Positions 7,134-17,218 of a stretch of 64,000 nucleotides of DNA are shown here, one piece after another (position 1 is the stretch's first letter; each line of letters begins with the position of its first letter). The notes beneath the pieces are model-generated. The model did not search any database. It worked only from the letters and a program-made list of their open reading frames with translations, and was not told where the DNA came from. A program made the translations under genes and the position numbers. Location of the stretch: assembly GCA_016861185.1 (NCBI GenBank), contig BOKW01000001.1, forward strand, positions 1 to 64,000, in the 5' to 3' direction. The DNA comes from Betaproteobacteria bacterium (GTDB taxonomy: Bacteria; Pseudomonadota; Gammaproteobacteria; Burkholderiales; Burkholderiaceae_F).

Positions 7134-10100
7134 TCAGGCCGCGCGGCGCGCGCAGGCGCGGCGATGCGCGGTCCAGCGGACCAGCAGTTCGCGCAGCCGC
7201 GCGGCGTCGAACGGCTTCGCGATGAAATCGTTCATGCCGAGCGCGAGGCTCTGCTGCTGCTCGGAGGCGAGTGCGGCGGCGGTCAGCGCGATGATCGGCA
7301 GCTCGTCGGCGCCGTAGCGCTTGCGCAGTTCGACGGTGGCCTCGTTCCCGCTCATCACGGGCATGTGCACGTCCATCAGCACCGCGTCGAAGCGCCCGCG
7401 TTCGCGCTCGACCGCGTCGACGGCTTGGCGGCCGTCGGTCGCCTGCACGACCTCCACCCCCCAGTTGGCGAGCAGCGTCTCCGCGATCAGCATGTTGACC
7501 GGGTTGTCCTCGACCAGCAGCACGCGCGCGCCTTCCAGCGCGGCGTCGGCGTCGGCCGTCGCGCTCCGCGCCGCCGCGACCGGGGCACTCGCGCGCGCGA
7601 GCGGAAGTTCGACCCAGAACGTGCTGCCGCGATCGACTTCGCTATCGACGCCGACCGCGCCGCCCATCAGCTGCGCGAGCTGGCGGCAGATCGAAAGCCC
7701 CAGTCCCGTGCCGCCGAAGCGGCGCGTCGTCGTCTGGTCGGCCTGCACGAAGGGGCTGAACAACCGCTCGCGCGCGGCGGCGTCGATGCCGATGCCGGTA
7801 TCGGCGACGGCAAAGCGCACGCGCTGGCGGTCCGGACCGGCGTCGCCGCGCGCCTCGACGCGCAGCTCGATGCGTCCGCGCAGCGTGAACTTGACCGCAT
7901 TGGACAGGAAGTTGCCGAGGATCTGGCGGATCCTCACGGCGTCGCCGCGCGCGTAGCGGAGTACCTGCGGATCGACGGCCAGCTCGAACGCGAGCCCGCG
8001 CTCGGAAGCGAGCGCGCGGTACGCGGTGAACGTCGAGTCGAGCAGCTCGCGCACGTCGAATGCCGCCTCGTCGAGCACAAGCTTGCCCGCTTCGATCTTC
8101 GACAGGTCGAGGATGTCGGAGATGATCGCCGCGAGCGATTGCGCGCTTTCGGCGATCAGCTCCAGGTATTCGCGCTGCTGCTCCCGTCCGACCTTCGGGT
8201 CGAGCGCGAGCCGCGCCAGCCCCAGCAGTCCGTTCAGCGGCGTACGGATCTCGTGGCTGGTGTTGGCGAGGAAAGCGCTCTTCGCGCGGTTGGCGGCCTC
8301 GGCCCCGTCGCGCGCGGCGGCGAGCGCGCGCTCCCACTCGCGCCGTTCGGTGACGTCCTCGACGATCCAGATCGTTCCGCCGCCCGCCGGGTTGTGCGGG
8401 TCGATCGCGCGCGCGCGCATGCGGCCGAGGAAGGTCGTGCCGTCGCGCCGGCGGATCGTCGCCTCGAAATCGACCCCTTCGCCGCGCGCGAGCAGCGGAC
8501 CGTAGCGGCGCCCGATCTCGGCGTAATCCTGCGGCGTGGGCCAGACGATGCCGCCGGGCTTGCCGATCAGTTCCTCCGGCGGCCAGCCAAGCATCTCCGC
8601 GAAACGCGGATTGACGTGCTGGAACACGCGGTCGCGCGTGAACGCGATGCCGACCGATGCGTTCTTGAACATCGCTTCGTACTGCAGCCGCGCCTGTTCG
8701 GTGTGCGTCACGTCGCGCGCGATCGTCACCGCGTAGCGCGTGCCCTCGAGCTCGAACAGCGCACTCGACATCACGACCGAACGCTCTTCGCCGTCGGCGC
8801 GCTTCAGCCGCATCGGGAAGTCGCGCAGTCGGCGCTCGGCGAGCAGCCGGTCGATGAAGGCCTTGCGCTGCTCGAGGTCGGACCAGATGCCCAGCTCGAC
8901 GGTCGTGCGGCCGCGCGCCGCGTCGACGGCGATGCCGGTGATGCGCGTGAAGCCTTCGTTGGCGAGCACGACGCGCCCGCTCGCGGCTTCGGTCACGATG
9001 ATGCTGTCGGCGCCCGCCTCGAAGAGCTGCGAGAACATCGCCTCGGAGCGCGCAAGCCGCGCCTCGGCGCGCTTGCGTTCGGTCAGGTCGAAGTAGATCG
9101 ACAGGCTGGCCGGACCGTCGCGGTGGTCGACGCGGACGACCGAGGCCTGCACGAACAGGTCCTGGCCGTCGCGGCGCTGCATCCGGATCTCGGCGGTCGG
9201 TACCGAACCGCCGACGGGCGTGGCCTCCATCTGCGCGATGCGCTGCGCCGAGAACAGGCGCGACTCCGGATGGTTCAGCTCGACCATCGCGAGTCCGACC
9301 ATCGCCTCCGCGGACGGGTAGCCGAACAGTCTCGCCGCGGCCTCGTTGGCGACCAGCACGAAGCCGTGGCGATGGATGATGAAGGGCGAAGGCGAGCGCA
9401 TGAACAGCTCGCGGTAGCGCCGCTCGCCCAGCTCGAGCGCGCGCCGCGCCTCGACCTCTTCGGTGACGTTGCGGCCCACCCCCCAGTAGCCGCGGAAGCG
9501 GCCCTGCGCGTCGAACACGGGTTCGCCGCTGACGCTGACGAAAACCGGGCGGCCGTCGCGATCGGTCCGCCGCATCACGAAGTTGCGGAACGGCCGGTGC
9601 GCGTCGAGGTCGGCGCGGTGCGCGGCCCACTGCGCGTCGGTCAGCTCCAGTTCGGGCAGCTCCCAGCGCGTCTTGCCGAGATGGGTGTTCGGCGCGATAC
9701 CGGTCTTGTTCTCGACCGCGCTCGAAATGTAGGTGAAGCGGAACTGCTCGTCCTGCTCCCAATACCAGTCCGAGGCGATCGCCAGCATCGCGCGGAAGCG
9801 GCCCTCCTGCGTCTGCGCCTCGGCGAGCGACGAGCGGACGATGCGCGCCAGCATCCAGGAAAACAGCAGGCCCATCGCGAGCAGCAGGGCGTGCGTCAGC
9901 AGCCGTGTGTTCATCGGCATCGCGGCCACGAGGGCGGTGCCGGGCAGCCAGCCGCGCAACTCGGCCGCATACATCGCGCCGAGCGCGAACAGGCACAGCG
10001 CAGCGAACAGGAGCGCGACGCGCATGCCGATGACCACCCCGGCGACCAGCACCGTGATCGCGTACGCGCCCAGCAGCACGGCGTGGATGCCGAGTCCGCC

Positions 10101-10421
10101 GACCGCGGCATAGAAGGTCACGCAAGCGAGCGTGGACGCCAGGCCGACGATGACGCCGAGCCGCACGCGACCGCGCCGCGCCACGCGCGCCGCCACGGCG
10201 AGCAACACGGCGTAGCTAATCGCAGCGGCCAGTCCGACCTGCTGCATGGCATGCACCGCGCTGCCGCCGAGCGAAAGCACGACGCCGGCGGCGGCCACGC
10301 ACACGACCGCAGCGATGCCGAAGAACACGTTGGCGACGAGCGCGGGCACGCCGTCCTGCGGCGTACTGGCGGGCCTGATGTACGGTGCGTCAGCCATCGT
10401 GTCGCGGGAGGCGCGCGGCAT
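7134..10421 (-). CDS. Membrane-bound four-PAS hybrid sensor histidine kinase
   Basis: The 1095-residue protein has six to eight N-terminal membrane helices (about 15-190), four PAS/PAC modules (about 200-325, 335-455, 460-580, 585-710), a HisKA domain with phospho-acceptor His723 in TSHEIRTPL, a HATPase_c domain (NFLSNAVKF, DTGIGID, GGTGLGLSIC) and a C-terminal receiver with phospho-acceptor Asp1017 in LMDVHMPVMSG. There is no Hpt domain, so the phosphorelay partner lies elsewhere. An ATG at 10397 is an alternative start. No response regulator gene is adjacent, and the signal is unknown. The ILVBL-like gene lies 117 bases upstream on the same strand. Confidence 0.93.
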   Translation of the reverse strand: MPRASRDTMADAPYIRPASTPQDGVPALVANVFFGIAAVVCVAAAGVVLSLGGSAVHAMQQVGLAAAISYAVLLAVAARVARRGRVRLGVIVGLASTLACVTFYAAVGGLGIHAVLLGAYAITVLVAGVVIGMRVALLFAALCLFALGAMYAAELRGWLPGTALVAAMPMNTRLLTHALLLAMGLLFSWMLARIVRSSLAEAQTQEGRFRAMLAIASDWYWEQDEQFRFTYISSAVENKTGIAPNTHLGKTRWELPELELTDAQWAAHRADLDAHRPFRNFVMRRTDRDGRPVFVSVSGEPVFDAQGRFRGYWGVGRNVTEEVEARRALELGERRYRELFMRSPSPFIIHRHGFVLVANEAAARLFGYPSAEAMVGLAMVELNHPESRLFSAQRIAQMEATPVGGSVPTAEIRMQRRDGQDLFVQASVVRVDHRDGPASLSIYFDLTERKRAEARLARSEAMFSQLFEAGADSIIVTEAASGRVVLANEGFTRITGIAVDAARGRTTVELGIWSDLEQRKAFIDRLLAERRLRDFPMRLKRADGEERSVVMSSALFELEGTRYAVTIARDVTHTEQARLQYEAMFKNASVGIAFTRDRVFQHVNPRFAEMLGWPPEELIGKPGGIVWPTPQDYAEIGRRYGPLLARGEGVDFEATIRRRDGTTFLGRMRARAIDPHNPAGGGTIWIVEDVTERREWERALAAARDGAEAANRAKSAFLANTSHEIRTPLNGLLGLARLALDPKVGREQQREYLELIAESAQSLAAIISDILDLSKIEAGKLVLDEAAFDVRELLDSTFTAYRALASERGLAFELAVDPQVLRYARGDAVRIRQILGNFLSNAVKFTLRGRIELRVEARGDAGPDRQRVRFAVADTGIGIDAAARERLFSPFVQADQTTTRRFGGTGLGLSICRQLAQLMGGAVGVDSEVDRGSTFWVELPLARASAPVAAARSATADADAALEGARVLLVEDNPVNMLIAETLLANWGVEVVQATDGRQAVDAVERERGRFDAVLMDVHMPVMSGNEATVELRKRYGADELPIIALTAAALASEQQQSLALGMNDFIAKPFDAARLRELLVRWTAHRRACARRAA

Positions 10422-10500
10422 GCCGCCGCAGGTGCGGACGCGCGTCCCCGAAGATGCACTGTCGCATCGCCTTCGCTGCCGCGACGGGGCGAATTCGAGC

Positions 10501-10524
10501 GAAAAGGCGGGGCAATTTGCCCGC
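10501..10524 (-). terminator. Possible rho-independent terminator after the ILVBL-like gene
   Basis: Read on the minus strand just after the stop codon of the ThDP enzyme gene, GCGGGC AAATT GCCCCGCC is followed by TTTTC. The stem is four perfect pairs plus two more past a bulged C, so it is of moderate strength. It would separate the enzyme gene from the kinase gene downstream. Confidence 0.4.
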
Positions 10525-10538
10525 TTCCGGCGGCGTGG

Positions 10539-12284
10539 CTACATCGAGATCGAGCCCTCGCGGAAGTCGGTCTTGTCGAGCCAGACGTTGACGAGCACCG
10601 GCCGCCCCGCGCGGGCCAGTTCGCGCGCGCGGGCGAGCGCGGGCTCGACCTCGGCCATCGTCCGCACCGCGATGCCCTCGGCGCCGAAACCCGCGGCCAC
10701 GCGGTCGTAGTCGGTGCGCGCGAGCACGGTGCCGACGGCGTCGCCGAGCAGCTTGACCTGCTCGCGCGCGATCTGGGTCCAGCCCGCATCGTTGCCGACG
10801 ACCGCGATCACCGGGATGCCGTGGCGCACGAAGGTGTCGAATTCGACGAGCCCGTAGCCGCACGCACCGTCGCCGAACAGGATCCACACCTCCGCGCCGG
10901 GCCGCGCCAGCGCGGCGCCCAGCGCGAAGCCTGCCCCCACGCCGAGCGTGCCGAAGACGCCCGGATCGAGCCACGCGAGCGGCGCGCGCGGCCGGACGAT
11001 GTACGACGCGGTCGCGACGAAATCGCCGCCGTCGGCCACGAACACCGCGTCGTCGCCGGCGCTGCGATCGAGCGCGCGGAAAAACGCGAGCGGATTGACG
11101 TGCTCGCCGCCTGCTGCGGCGTCGCGGTCGATCTCCGCCTCGCGCGCGGCGTCGCGCGTGCGCAGTTGGGCGATCCACTCGGCGCGCGAGATCGTCCCGC
11201 ACTTCGCCGCGAGCGCTTCGAGGAACAGGCCCGCGTCGCCGATCGCCGCCAGATCCGGCCGGCGGTTCATCCGCGCCTCGCGCGCGCTGCGGTTGGCGGC
11301 GATGAGCTTCGCGGAGCGGCGCACGTGGCGGCCGTAGTCGAGCCGGAAGTCGCACGGCACGCCGGCAAGCAGCACGCAGTCGGCTTCGCGCAGCGCCTGC
11401 CGGCGCTGGTGTCGAAGCTGCAGCGGATGCTCGCGGCCGAGCAGCCCGCGCGCCATGCCCGACAGGTAGACGGGAATGCCGAGTTGCGTGACCGCGGCGG
11501 CGATCCGGTCGGCCGCGTCCGCGCAGGCGAGCGCCTGGCTGCCGATCACTGCGAGCGGCCGCTGCGCGGCGGAAAGCAGCGCCGCTGCCCGCGCCACGTG
11601 CGCTTCGGCTGCGCGCGGCGCAGGCACGTCGCGCGCGCGCGCCGACCACGGCGCCGCGGACCCGGCGAACATCTTCTCGACATGCCGGTGCAGATACCAG
11701 CGCAGCAGCCTGTCGGCGAGCGCGGTGCCTTTGCCGGCGGCGTCGGCGTACCACTGGCGGATGCTCGCTTCGTCGTACAGCAGATCGACCGGGCATTCGA
11801 CGAAGGTCGGACCCGGAACGCCCTCGCGCGCGGCGGCGAACGCCTCTTCGACCGCGGGCGCGAGATCGGCGACGCGCGTGACCTTGCGGAACAGCTTGAC
11901 GTGCGGTGCGACGAGCGGGCGCTGGTCGATGTCCTGCAGCGCGCCCCGCCCCTGCAGCGCGGTCGGCGCAGCACCCCCGAGCAGCACCAGCGGCGACTGC
12001 GCGAGCTGCGCGTTCTTCAGCGCGGTGATCGTGTTGGTCAGCCCCGGCCCTGCGGTCACCGCGGCCACGCCGGGCGTGCCCGTGAGCCGCGCGACTGCGT
12101 CGGCGGCGAATACCGCGGTCGCCTCGTCGCGCACGTCGACGACGCGGATGCCGCGCGCCTTGGCCGCCGTCAGGATCGGCGAGATGTGCCCGCCGCACAG
12201 CGCGAAGACGAAGCGCACCGCGTGCGCCTGCAGGGCAGCGGCGACGCGGTCGCCGCCGTGCGTTGCGATCGGTTCGGGTTTCAT
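10539..12284 (-). CDS. ILVBL/HACL2-like thiamine-diphosphate enzyme
   Basis: The 581-residue protein has the three-domain acetolactate-synthase-like fold. The cofactor-activating Glu54 lies in [14 protein letters not shown], followed by [20 protein letters not shown] and [20 protein letters not shown]. The C-terminal ThDP/Mg motif begins [15 protein letters not shown] and ends GNDAGW. The N-terminal CGGHISPIL and the [11 protein letters not shown] stretch resemble the eukaryotic ILVBL (2-hydroxyacyl-CoA lyase 2) family more than bacterial IlvB, and there is no IlvN small subunit nearby. The likely chemistry is cleavage of, or C-C ligation with, 2-hydroxyacyl-CoA or 2-oxo acids. An acyl-CoA ligase gene follows upstream across repeat A. 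The exact substrate is unknown. Confidence 0.85.
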   Translation of the reverse strand: MKPEPIATHGGDRVAAALQAHAVRFVFALCGGHISPILTAAKARGIRVVDVRDEATAVFAADAVARLTGTPGVAAVTAGPGLTNTITALKNAQLAQSPLVLLGGAAPTALQGRGALQDIDQRPLVAPHVKLFRKVTRVADLAPAVEEAFAAAREGVPGPTFVECPVDLLYDEASIRQWYADAAGKGTALADRLLRWYLHRHVEKMFAGSAAPWSARARDVPAPRAAEAHVARAAALLSAAQRPLAVIGSQALACADAADRIAAAVTQLGIPVYLSGMARGLLGREHPLQLRHQRRQALREADCVLLAGVPCDFRLDYGRHVRRSAKLIAANRSAREARMNRRPDLAAIGDAGLFLEALAAKCGTISRAEWIAQLRTRDAAREAEIDRDAAAGGEHVNPLAFFRALDRSAGDDAVFVADGGDFVATASYIVRPRAPLAWLDPGVFGTLGVGAGFALGAALARPGAEVWILFGDGACGYGLVEFDTFVRHGIPVIAVVGNDAGWTQIAREQVKLLGDAVGTVLARTDYDRVAAGFGAEGIAVRTMAEVEPALARARELARAGRPVLVNVWLDKTDFREGSISM

Positions 12285-12295
12285 CGCTTCCCGTT

Positions 12296-12449
12296 CAACA
12301 CGGAGACGCAGAACTCGTCATTGCCTTCCTCTGCGCCCCTGCGGTGAGATCGAAGGCCTTCGCAGGGACTGGTTTTCACCACAGAGACACGGAGAACACG
12401 GAGAAAAGCATTTCGTCTCTCTCGGTGCTCTCGGTGTCTCGGTGGTGAA
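12296..12449. repeat. Dispersed inverted repeat family A, one intact and one eroded unit
   Basis: The intact unit (12375-12449) begins TTCACCACAGAGACACGGAG and ends GGTGTCTCGGTGGTGAA. Its arms are inverted copies of the same 8-base periodic motif. An eroded unit (about 12296-12346, ending GCGCCCCTGCGGTGAG) precedes it and reaches to within about 10 bases of the ILVBL-like start codon, so it would form part of that gene's leader or promoter. The intact unit ends 2 bases before the acyl-CoA ligase stop codon. Confidence 0.8.
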
Positions 12450-12450
12450 T

Positions 12451-14151
12451 TCATCCCTTCTCCACCCGCGCGACGTGTTCCTGCACGAGCACCTTGAAGT
12501 CGATCTTGCCGACGCGCGTCTTCGGCAGTTCGGTGCGGAACTCGATTTCGCGCGGACACGACCACTTGATCAGGTTCTGCCGGCAGAAGTCGATCAGCGC
12601 CTGCGCGGTCGCGTCGTTCGCCTGCGCCGGGTCCTTCAGCACGACGTAGGCCTTGACGCGCTCGACCTGCGCTTCGTCGGGCACGCCGACCACGCAGGCT
12701 TCGGCGACCAGCGGATGGCGGTACAGCACGCCTTCGACCTGCGCCGGATACACGTTGAAGCCCGACGACTTGATCATCCGCTTCAGCCGCACGGTGAAGT
12801 AGAAGAAGCCGTCGGCGTCGCGCCGGCCCAGGTCGCCGGTGTGCAGCCAGGTGCGGCCGTCGGCGTGCACGCGCAGCGTCTGTCGCGTGGCCTCGGGATC
12901 GTCGAGATAGCCGAGCATTACCGCGGGGCCGGACACGCAGATTTCGCCCTCCTCGCCGACCGGCGCCTCGTCGGTCGTACCGGGCACGCAGATCTTCGCG
13001 AGCATGTCCGGGAAAGGCACGCCGATCGAGCGCTCGCGGTACTCGTTGACCGGCATCGCCATGATCGCGGTCACCGCTTCGGTCAGCCCGTAGCCCTCCA
13101 GCAGTTTGACCTTGCCGCCGCGTTCGGCGACGAGCTGCTCGAAGCGCTCCTTGACCGGACGCGGCAGCGTGTCGGCGCCGGAGAAAGTCGCGCGCAGGCA
13201 CGACAGATCCGCTTTCGCGAGCGAAGGGTCCTTCGCCAGCGCGTCGAACAGCGTCGGCACGCCGACCAGCAGGTTCGGCCGCTTCTTGCGCAGCAGTTTC
13301 GCGACGGCCTTTGCGTCGAAGACCGGCACCAGGATCGAGGTACCGCCCGCCATGAACGCGGCGTTGACGCACACGCCGAGGCCGAAGCCGTGAAAGATCG
13401 GCAGGATCGCGAGGATCGAGTCGCCGCGCCCCATGCCGCCCCACGTGGCCGCCTGCATGCCTTCGGCGATCAGGTTGCGGTTCGACAGCACGATGCCCTT
13501 CGGCAGCCCGGTCGTTCCGCCGGAAAACAGGATCGCCGCCGGATCGTCGGTCTTCGCGTCGGCGCGCGGGGCTTCCGGATGCGGCCCGCGCATCAATGCG
13601 CTCCACCAGCGCACACGCGCGTCGTCCGGCACCTTCGGAATCTTCCGTCCCTTGGTCAGCCAGAAACCGAATCGCTTGACCGGCGACAGGTAGTCGGGGA
13701 TGCGCGCCAGCACGATGCGTTCCAGCGCAAGCCTCGGCTTGACCGCGGCAAAGCGGTCGTAGAACGCGTCGAGCGTCAACGCCGTGCGCGCGCGGCTGGC
13801 GTTCAGATAGTGCTCGATCTCCGGCGGCGTCGACAGCGGATGGATCATCGCCGGCAGCACGCCGAGCTTGTTCGCCGCATAGAACGCGATCACGCCCTGC
13901 GGCGAGGTCGGCATCGAGATCAGCAGCCGCTCGCCGGCTTTCAAGCCCAGTGCGGCCAGTGCGTTCGCGCACGTATCGATCGCGGCGACGAAGTCGCGAT
14001 ACGTGCAGGTCGTGTCCAGAAAGTCCCACGCGATCGCGTCCGGCTGCCGCTGCGCGCTGGCGACGACCGCTTCGTACAGGGTGACTTTCGGATAGTCGAG
14101 GCTGGCCGGCACGCTGCCGTAGAAGCGCAGCCAGGGGCGTTCGCTCGCCAT
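12451..14151 (-). CDS. AMP-dependent acyl-CoA synthetase
   Basis: The 566-residue protein is a complete adenylate-forming ligase. It carries the P-loop [14 protein letters not shown] (about 207-220), the A5 motif EGYGLTEAV, the A7 motif [17 protein letters not shown], the hinge [15 protein letters not shown], and the C-terminal catalytic Lys in TRVGKIDFK. It activates a carboxylic acid to acyl-AMP and then to the CoA thioester. The [18 protein letters not shown] region and overall pattern fit medium- or long-chain acyl-CoA synthetases, but chain length cannot be read. It is on the same strand as, and upstream of, the ILVBL-like gene, which might use acyl-CoAs. Confidence 0.9.
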   Translation of the reverse strand: MASERPWLRFYGSVPASLDYPKVTLYEAVVASAQRQPDAIAWDFLDTTCTYRDFVAAIDTCANALAALGLKAGERLLISMPTSPQGVIAFYAANKLGVLPAMIHPLSTPPEIEHYLNASRARTALTLDAFYDRFAAVKPRLALERIVLARIPDYLSPVKRFGFWLTKGRKIPKVPDDARVRWWSALMRGPHPEAPRADAKTDDPAAILFSGGTTGLPKGIVLSNRNLIAEGMQAATWGGMGRGDSILAILPIFHGFGLGVCVNAAFMAGGTSILVPVFDAKAVAKLLRKKRPNLLVGVPTLFDALAKDPSLAKADLSCLRATFSGADTLPRPVKERFEQLVAERGGKVKLLEGYGLTEAVTAIMAMPVNEYRERSIGVPFPDMLAKICVPGTTDEAPVGEEGEICVSGPAVMLGYLDDPEATRQTLRVHADGRTWLHTGDLGRRDADGFFYFTVRLKRMIKSSGFNVYPAQVEGVLYRHPLVAEACVVGVPDEAQVERVKAYVVLKDPAQANDATAQALIDFCRQNLIKWSCPREIEFRTELPKTRVGKIDFKVLVQEHVARVEKG

Positions 14152-14260
14152 CGTCTCCTCAGCTTGTTCTTGTCGGGCACGCCGCGGCGCCCGTGTGGAT
14201 GCGCGGGCGATCCTACACCGCGGCGTGCCGGCGCCCGGCGCGCGAGCGCCGCGGCCCGCC

Positions 14261-14659
14261 TCAGCGCGCGCTGGCGGTCGACGACGGCGCCTGCAGCGTG
14301 GCGAGGTGGCGCTCGGTCACTTCGGCAAGGCAGATCGCGGCGAGCAGCTCGGGATCGCCCAGCGCGGCGTGCCGCGCCGCGCAGCGGTCGCGCTCTTCGA
14401 ACCGGCCCGGATACAGCCAGCGCCGTTCGTAGGCGGAGAACGCCTGCCGCTGGGCCGGCGACAGGCGCGCCCAGATCTCCGTGTAGCGCGCGCTGATCGA
14501 GCGCATGGCGTCCTCGGCACGCCGCTCCGCGCACGCGATCGCGAGCGCGCGATCGGCGCCTTGCACCGAGCAGTCGAGGTGCTGCGCAAGCGCGGGCGAT
14601 GCCGCCAGCCCGCACAGGAGTGCGGCGGCGGCCGACTGGAGTGCGCGTGCGATGGCCAT
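14261..14659 (-). CDS. Exported LprI/DUF1311-like protein
   Basis: The 132-residue product starts with a signal peptide ([26 protein letters not shown]). The mature part has the spacing of the LprI/DUF1311 family: [52 protein letters not shown] and a final [14 protein letters not shown], with four conserved Cys that could form two disulfides. Some family members inhibit lysozyme, but for most the function is unknown. It is a stand-alone gene whose end lies about 100 bases before the ligase start on the same strand. Confidence 0.7.
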   Translation of the reverse strand: MAIARALQSAAAALLCGLAASPALAQHLDCSVQGADRALAIACAERRAEDAMRSISARYTEIWARLSPAQRQAFSAYERRWLYPGRFEERDRCAARHAALGDPELLAAICLAEVTERHLATLQAPSSTASAR

Positions 14660-14723
14660 GCCCCCTCCGTGAGCCGAAGCGCGCAGCGTAGGCGCCGATC
14701 CGCGCCGCGCGCCGGCCGATTCG

Positions 14724-14927
14724 TTATGTCGTCATGCGCGTGCGTGCTTCCGAGCCGGTCAGGACGGCAAGACAGGCCGGGCACAAACAACCGGCGTCGG
14801 CCTCCAGACGCTCGAGCGGCGCGGGCGGAAGCTGCGCGCACCAGCAGCCGCCGGCATCGCCGATGCCGCAGCGGAACGCCGCGCCGCATCGGGCGCAGCG
14901 CGACGCATTCGAAACCCCCTCGACCAT
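14724..14927 (-). CDS. Small cysteine-rich CWC-family protein
   Basis: The 67-residue protein carries the Cys-rich CWC domain: CARCGAAFRCG, then GGCWCAQLPP, then AGCLCPACL, with about eight Cys positioned to bind zinc. The ATG at 14927 places the Cys motif at the usual distance from the N-terminus. An ATG at 14963 would overlap the start codon of the divergent EamA gene. The function of this family is unknown. Confidence 0.75.
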   Translation of the reverse strand: MVEGVSNASRCARCGAAFRCGIGDAGGCWCAQLPPAPLERLEADAGCLCPACLAVLTGSEARTRMTT

Positions 14928-14961
14928 GCGGCCATTCTTGCACGCCTGCGACAATCCGTGC

Positions 14962-15885
14962 ATGTCCGGATCGCCGTCGCGCGCGCTCGCCTATCTGCTG
15001 CTGCTGGCCTCGATGTCGCTGGTCGGCGTCTACGTCGCGCTGTCGAAGCCGCTGGTCGCGGCGATCCCCGTGTTCGCGCTCGCTTTCCTGCGTTTTGGCA
15101 TCGCGGCGTTCGCGATGATCCCCTGGACGCGGCGCGCGGCGGGCGAGGCGCCGCTTTCGCCGCGCGAACGCCGGCAGCTTTTCACGATGTCGTTCTTCGG
15201 CAATTTCCTGTTCTCGATCTGCATGCTGACCGGGGTTTCGCTGACGACCGCGACCGCCGCCGGCGTGATCCTCGCCACGCTGCCCGCGGTCGTCGCAGTG
15301 CTGTCGCGCATCGTGCTCGGCGAGCGCCTGACGCGCCGCGCGCTCGCCGCGGTCGCGCTCGCGGTCGGCGGCGTGGCGCTGCTGCAGTTCGCCAAAGCCG
15401 GCGCGGATGCGGCGCGGCCGGCCACGCTGCTCGGCAATTTGCTGCTCTTCGGCGCCGTGCTCTGCGAAGCGACCTACGTGATCCTCGCCAAGCGGCTTTC
15501 GGCGACGCGCACGCCGCTGCGGGTTTCGGCGCTGATCAACCTGTGGGGGCTCGCGCTGATCGCGCCTTTCGGCTTGTGGCAGCTTGCGCGCTTCGACTTC
15601 GGCGCGCTCGGCGCCGGGCACTGGGCCCTGCTCGTCTTCTATTCGCTCGCCGCGAGCCTGTTCGCGGTCTGGCTGTGGATGGCCGGCATGAAGCATGTGC
15701 CGGCCAACCAGGCGGGCGTCTTCACGGTCGCGCTGCCGATCGCGGCGACGCTGGTCGGCGTAGGGCTGCTCGGCGAGACTTTCACCGCGCTGCATGCGGC
15801 CGCGCTCGCGCTGGCCGCCTCGGGCATCGTGCTGATCGCGAGCGCGCGCCAGCCGGTGCCCGTGGCCGAGCGCGCGGCCGGATAG
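14962..15885 (+). CDS. EamA/DMT-superfamily transporter
   Basis: The 307-residue protein has ten predicted membrane helices arranged as two EamA repeats (about 15-150 and 160-300). Visible markers are FLRFGIAAFAMIPW in the first repeat, TTATAAGVILATLPAV, and the second-repeat LLGETFTALHAAALALAASG. DMT exporters of this type move amino acids, metabolites or drugs across the inner membrane; the substrate is unknown. The chosen ATG at 14962 lies back to back with the CWC gene. The gene ends one base before the convergent ABC1 kinase. Confidence 0.88.
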   Translation: MSGSPSRALAYLLLLASMSLVGVYVALSKPLVAAIPVFALAFLRFGIAAFAMIPWTRRAAGEAPLSPRERRQLFTMSFFGNFLFSICMLTGVSLTTATAAGVILATLPAVVAVLSRIVLGERLTRRALAAVALAVGGVALLQFAKAGADAARPATLLGNLLLFGAVLCEATYVILAKRLSATRTPLRVSALINLWGLALIAPFGLWQLARFDFGALGAGHWALLVFYSLAASLFAVWLWMAGMKHVPANQAGVFTVALPIAATLVGVGLLGETFTALHAAALALAASGIVLIASARQPVPVAERAAG

Positions 15886-15886
15886 T

Positions 15887-17218
15887 TCAGCGCGCCCGCG
15901 CGAGCGCCGCGTCGAGCAGCGGCAGCACCAGCGCCTGCGCGTCGACGCGCGCGCGGATCCGCGCGAGCAGCAGGAACGAGCCGACCAGCTTGCGGTGCAG
16001 GAAGATCGTCTCCGGCGGCGGCCCGCGCAGCAGCCCGCGCCGCACCGCGAGTTCGAAACCGAGCGCCCGCGCGCGCGCCGGCAGATCCGACGCGGCGAAG
16101 TCGTACGGGCCGCGCCAGCGCAGCGGCTCGCAGACGAGCAGGATCACGTCCACCGCGGCGCGCACGCGCTCGGGCGGGTCGTCGCGCGTGACGTAGCCGA
16201 TCGCGACCGCGTGGCGCGCGATCGCCTCGAGGTCGCCGTCGATCGCCGCGCGCGTGATGCGCGCGTAGTTGGCGACGAAAGCCGGCGTGAACGCGCGCGT
16301 CGAACCGAAGTCGAGCAGCACGACCCGGCCGCCGGGCTGCACCAGATAGTTGGCGAAGTTCGGATCGGTCTGCATCACGCGGAACTCGAAGAGTTCCCTG
16401 AACATCAGCCGCTCGAGCAGCGCGCCGACCGCGTCGCGCCGCGCCTGCGGCACGCCTTCTTCGGCGAGCGATTCGAGCGGCGCGCCTTCGACATAGTCCA
16501 TCGCCATCACGCGCGCGGTCGTGAAGTCGCGATGCACGCGCGGAACGACCAGCAGCGGTTCGTCGGCGACGAGCCTGGCGAAGTGCTCGAGGAAACCCGC
16601 TTCGGCACGATAGTCGGCCTCCTGCAGCAACTGCCGCTTCGCCTCGGCGACCAGTCCGGCGATCTCGAGGTCGAGCGGCAACAGATTGAACAGCCGCAGC
16701 AGCGCGGCGACGTTCTCGACATCGCTCGCGATCGAGCGCGCCACGCCGGGGTACTGGATCTTCAGCGCCAGCTCGCGCCCGTCGGCCGTGCGCGCCCGAT
16801 GCACCTGGCCGATCGACGCGGCGGCGATCGGCTCCCAGTCGAAGCGCGCGAAGCGCCGCTCCCAGCCCTTGCCGAACTCGCGGCCCAGCACGCGGCGCAA
16901 CTGCTCGACGGGCATCGGCGCCGCCTCGGCGCGCAGCACCGCGAGCGCCTGCGAGAACTCCGGCGGCAGCACGTCGTCGCCCTGCAGCGACAGCAACTGG
17001 CCGAGCTTCATCGCCGCGCCGCGCAGCCGCGCGAGCCTTTCGGCGAGCCGCCGCGCGTTCGCGGCCGACAGCAGCGCGGGACCCGCGGCCGGCTGCTGCC
17101 GCGCCAGTCGCCGCAGCCCTTCGAGCGCGCCGCCGACCGCCAACTCGCCGGCCGCCAGCCCGAGCCGCGCCAGCCGCCCGAGCCGGGTCTGCGGCACGGG
17201 GGCCGCTTTGCGCTTCAC
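15887..17218 (-). CDS. ABC1/ADCK (UbiB-like) atypical kinase
   Basis: The 443-residue protein is an ABC1/AarF-family atypical kinase or ATPase. It shows the family KxGQ motif (AAMKLGQLLSLQGDD), the Ala-rich nucleotide loop (AAASIGQVHRA), the VAIK-type Lys (LALKIQYPGV), the catalytic-loop region (QTDPNFANYLV) and DFG (VLLDFGSTRAF). It has no clear C-terminal membrane helices, unlike UbiB proper. Members support ubiquinone or other prenyl-lipid metabolism. Translation probably starts at a GTG overlapping the stop of the acetoacetyl-CoA synthetase gene (GTGA, 17215-17218), so the two are translationally coupled. Confidence 0.88.
   Translation of the reverse strand: MKRKAAPVPQTRLGRLARLGLAAGELAVGGALEGLRRLARQQPAAGPALLSAANARRLAERLARLRGAAMKLGQLLSLQGDDVLPPEFSQALAVLRAEAAPMPVEQLRRVLGREFGKGWERRFARFDWEPIAAASIGQVHRARTADGRELALKIQYPGVARSIASDVENVAALLRLFNLLPLDLEIAGLVAEAKRQLLQEADYRAEAGFLEHFARLVADEPLLVVPRVHRDFTTARVMAMDYVEGAPLESLAEEGVPQARRDAVGALLERLMFRELFEFRVMQTDPNFANYLVQPGGRVVLLDFGSTRAFTPAFVANYARITRAAIDGDLEAIARHAVAIGYVTRDDPPERVRAAVDVILLVCEPLRWRGPYDFAASDLPARARALGFELAVRRGLLRGPPPETIFLHRKLVGSFLLLARIRARVDAQALVLPLLDAALARAR

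Noticed and set aside
7164-12347. A 1727-codon plus-strand frame across the kinase and ThDP enzyme genes
   Set aside because: It is the antisense shadow of two clearly coding minus-strand genes, rich in Arg, Asp and His as expected from high-GC complement, and has no domain.
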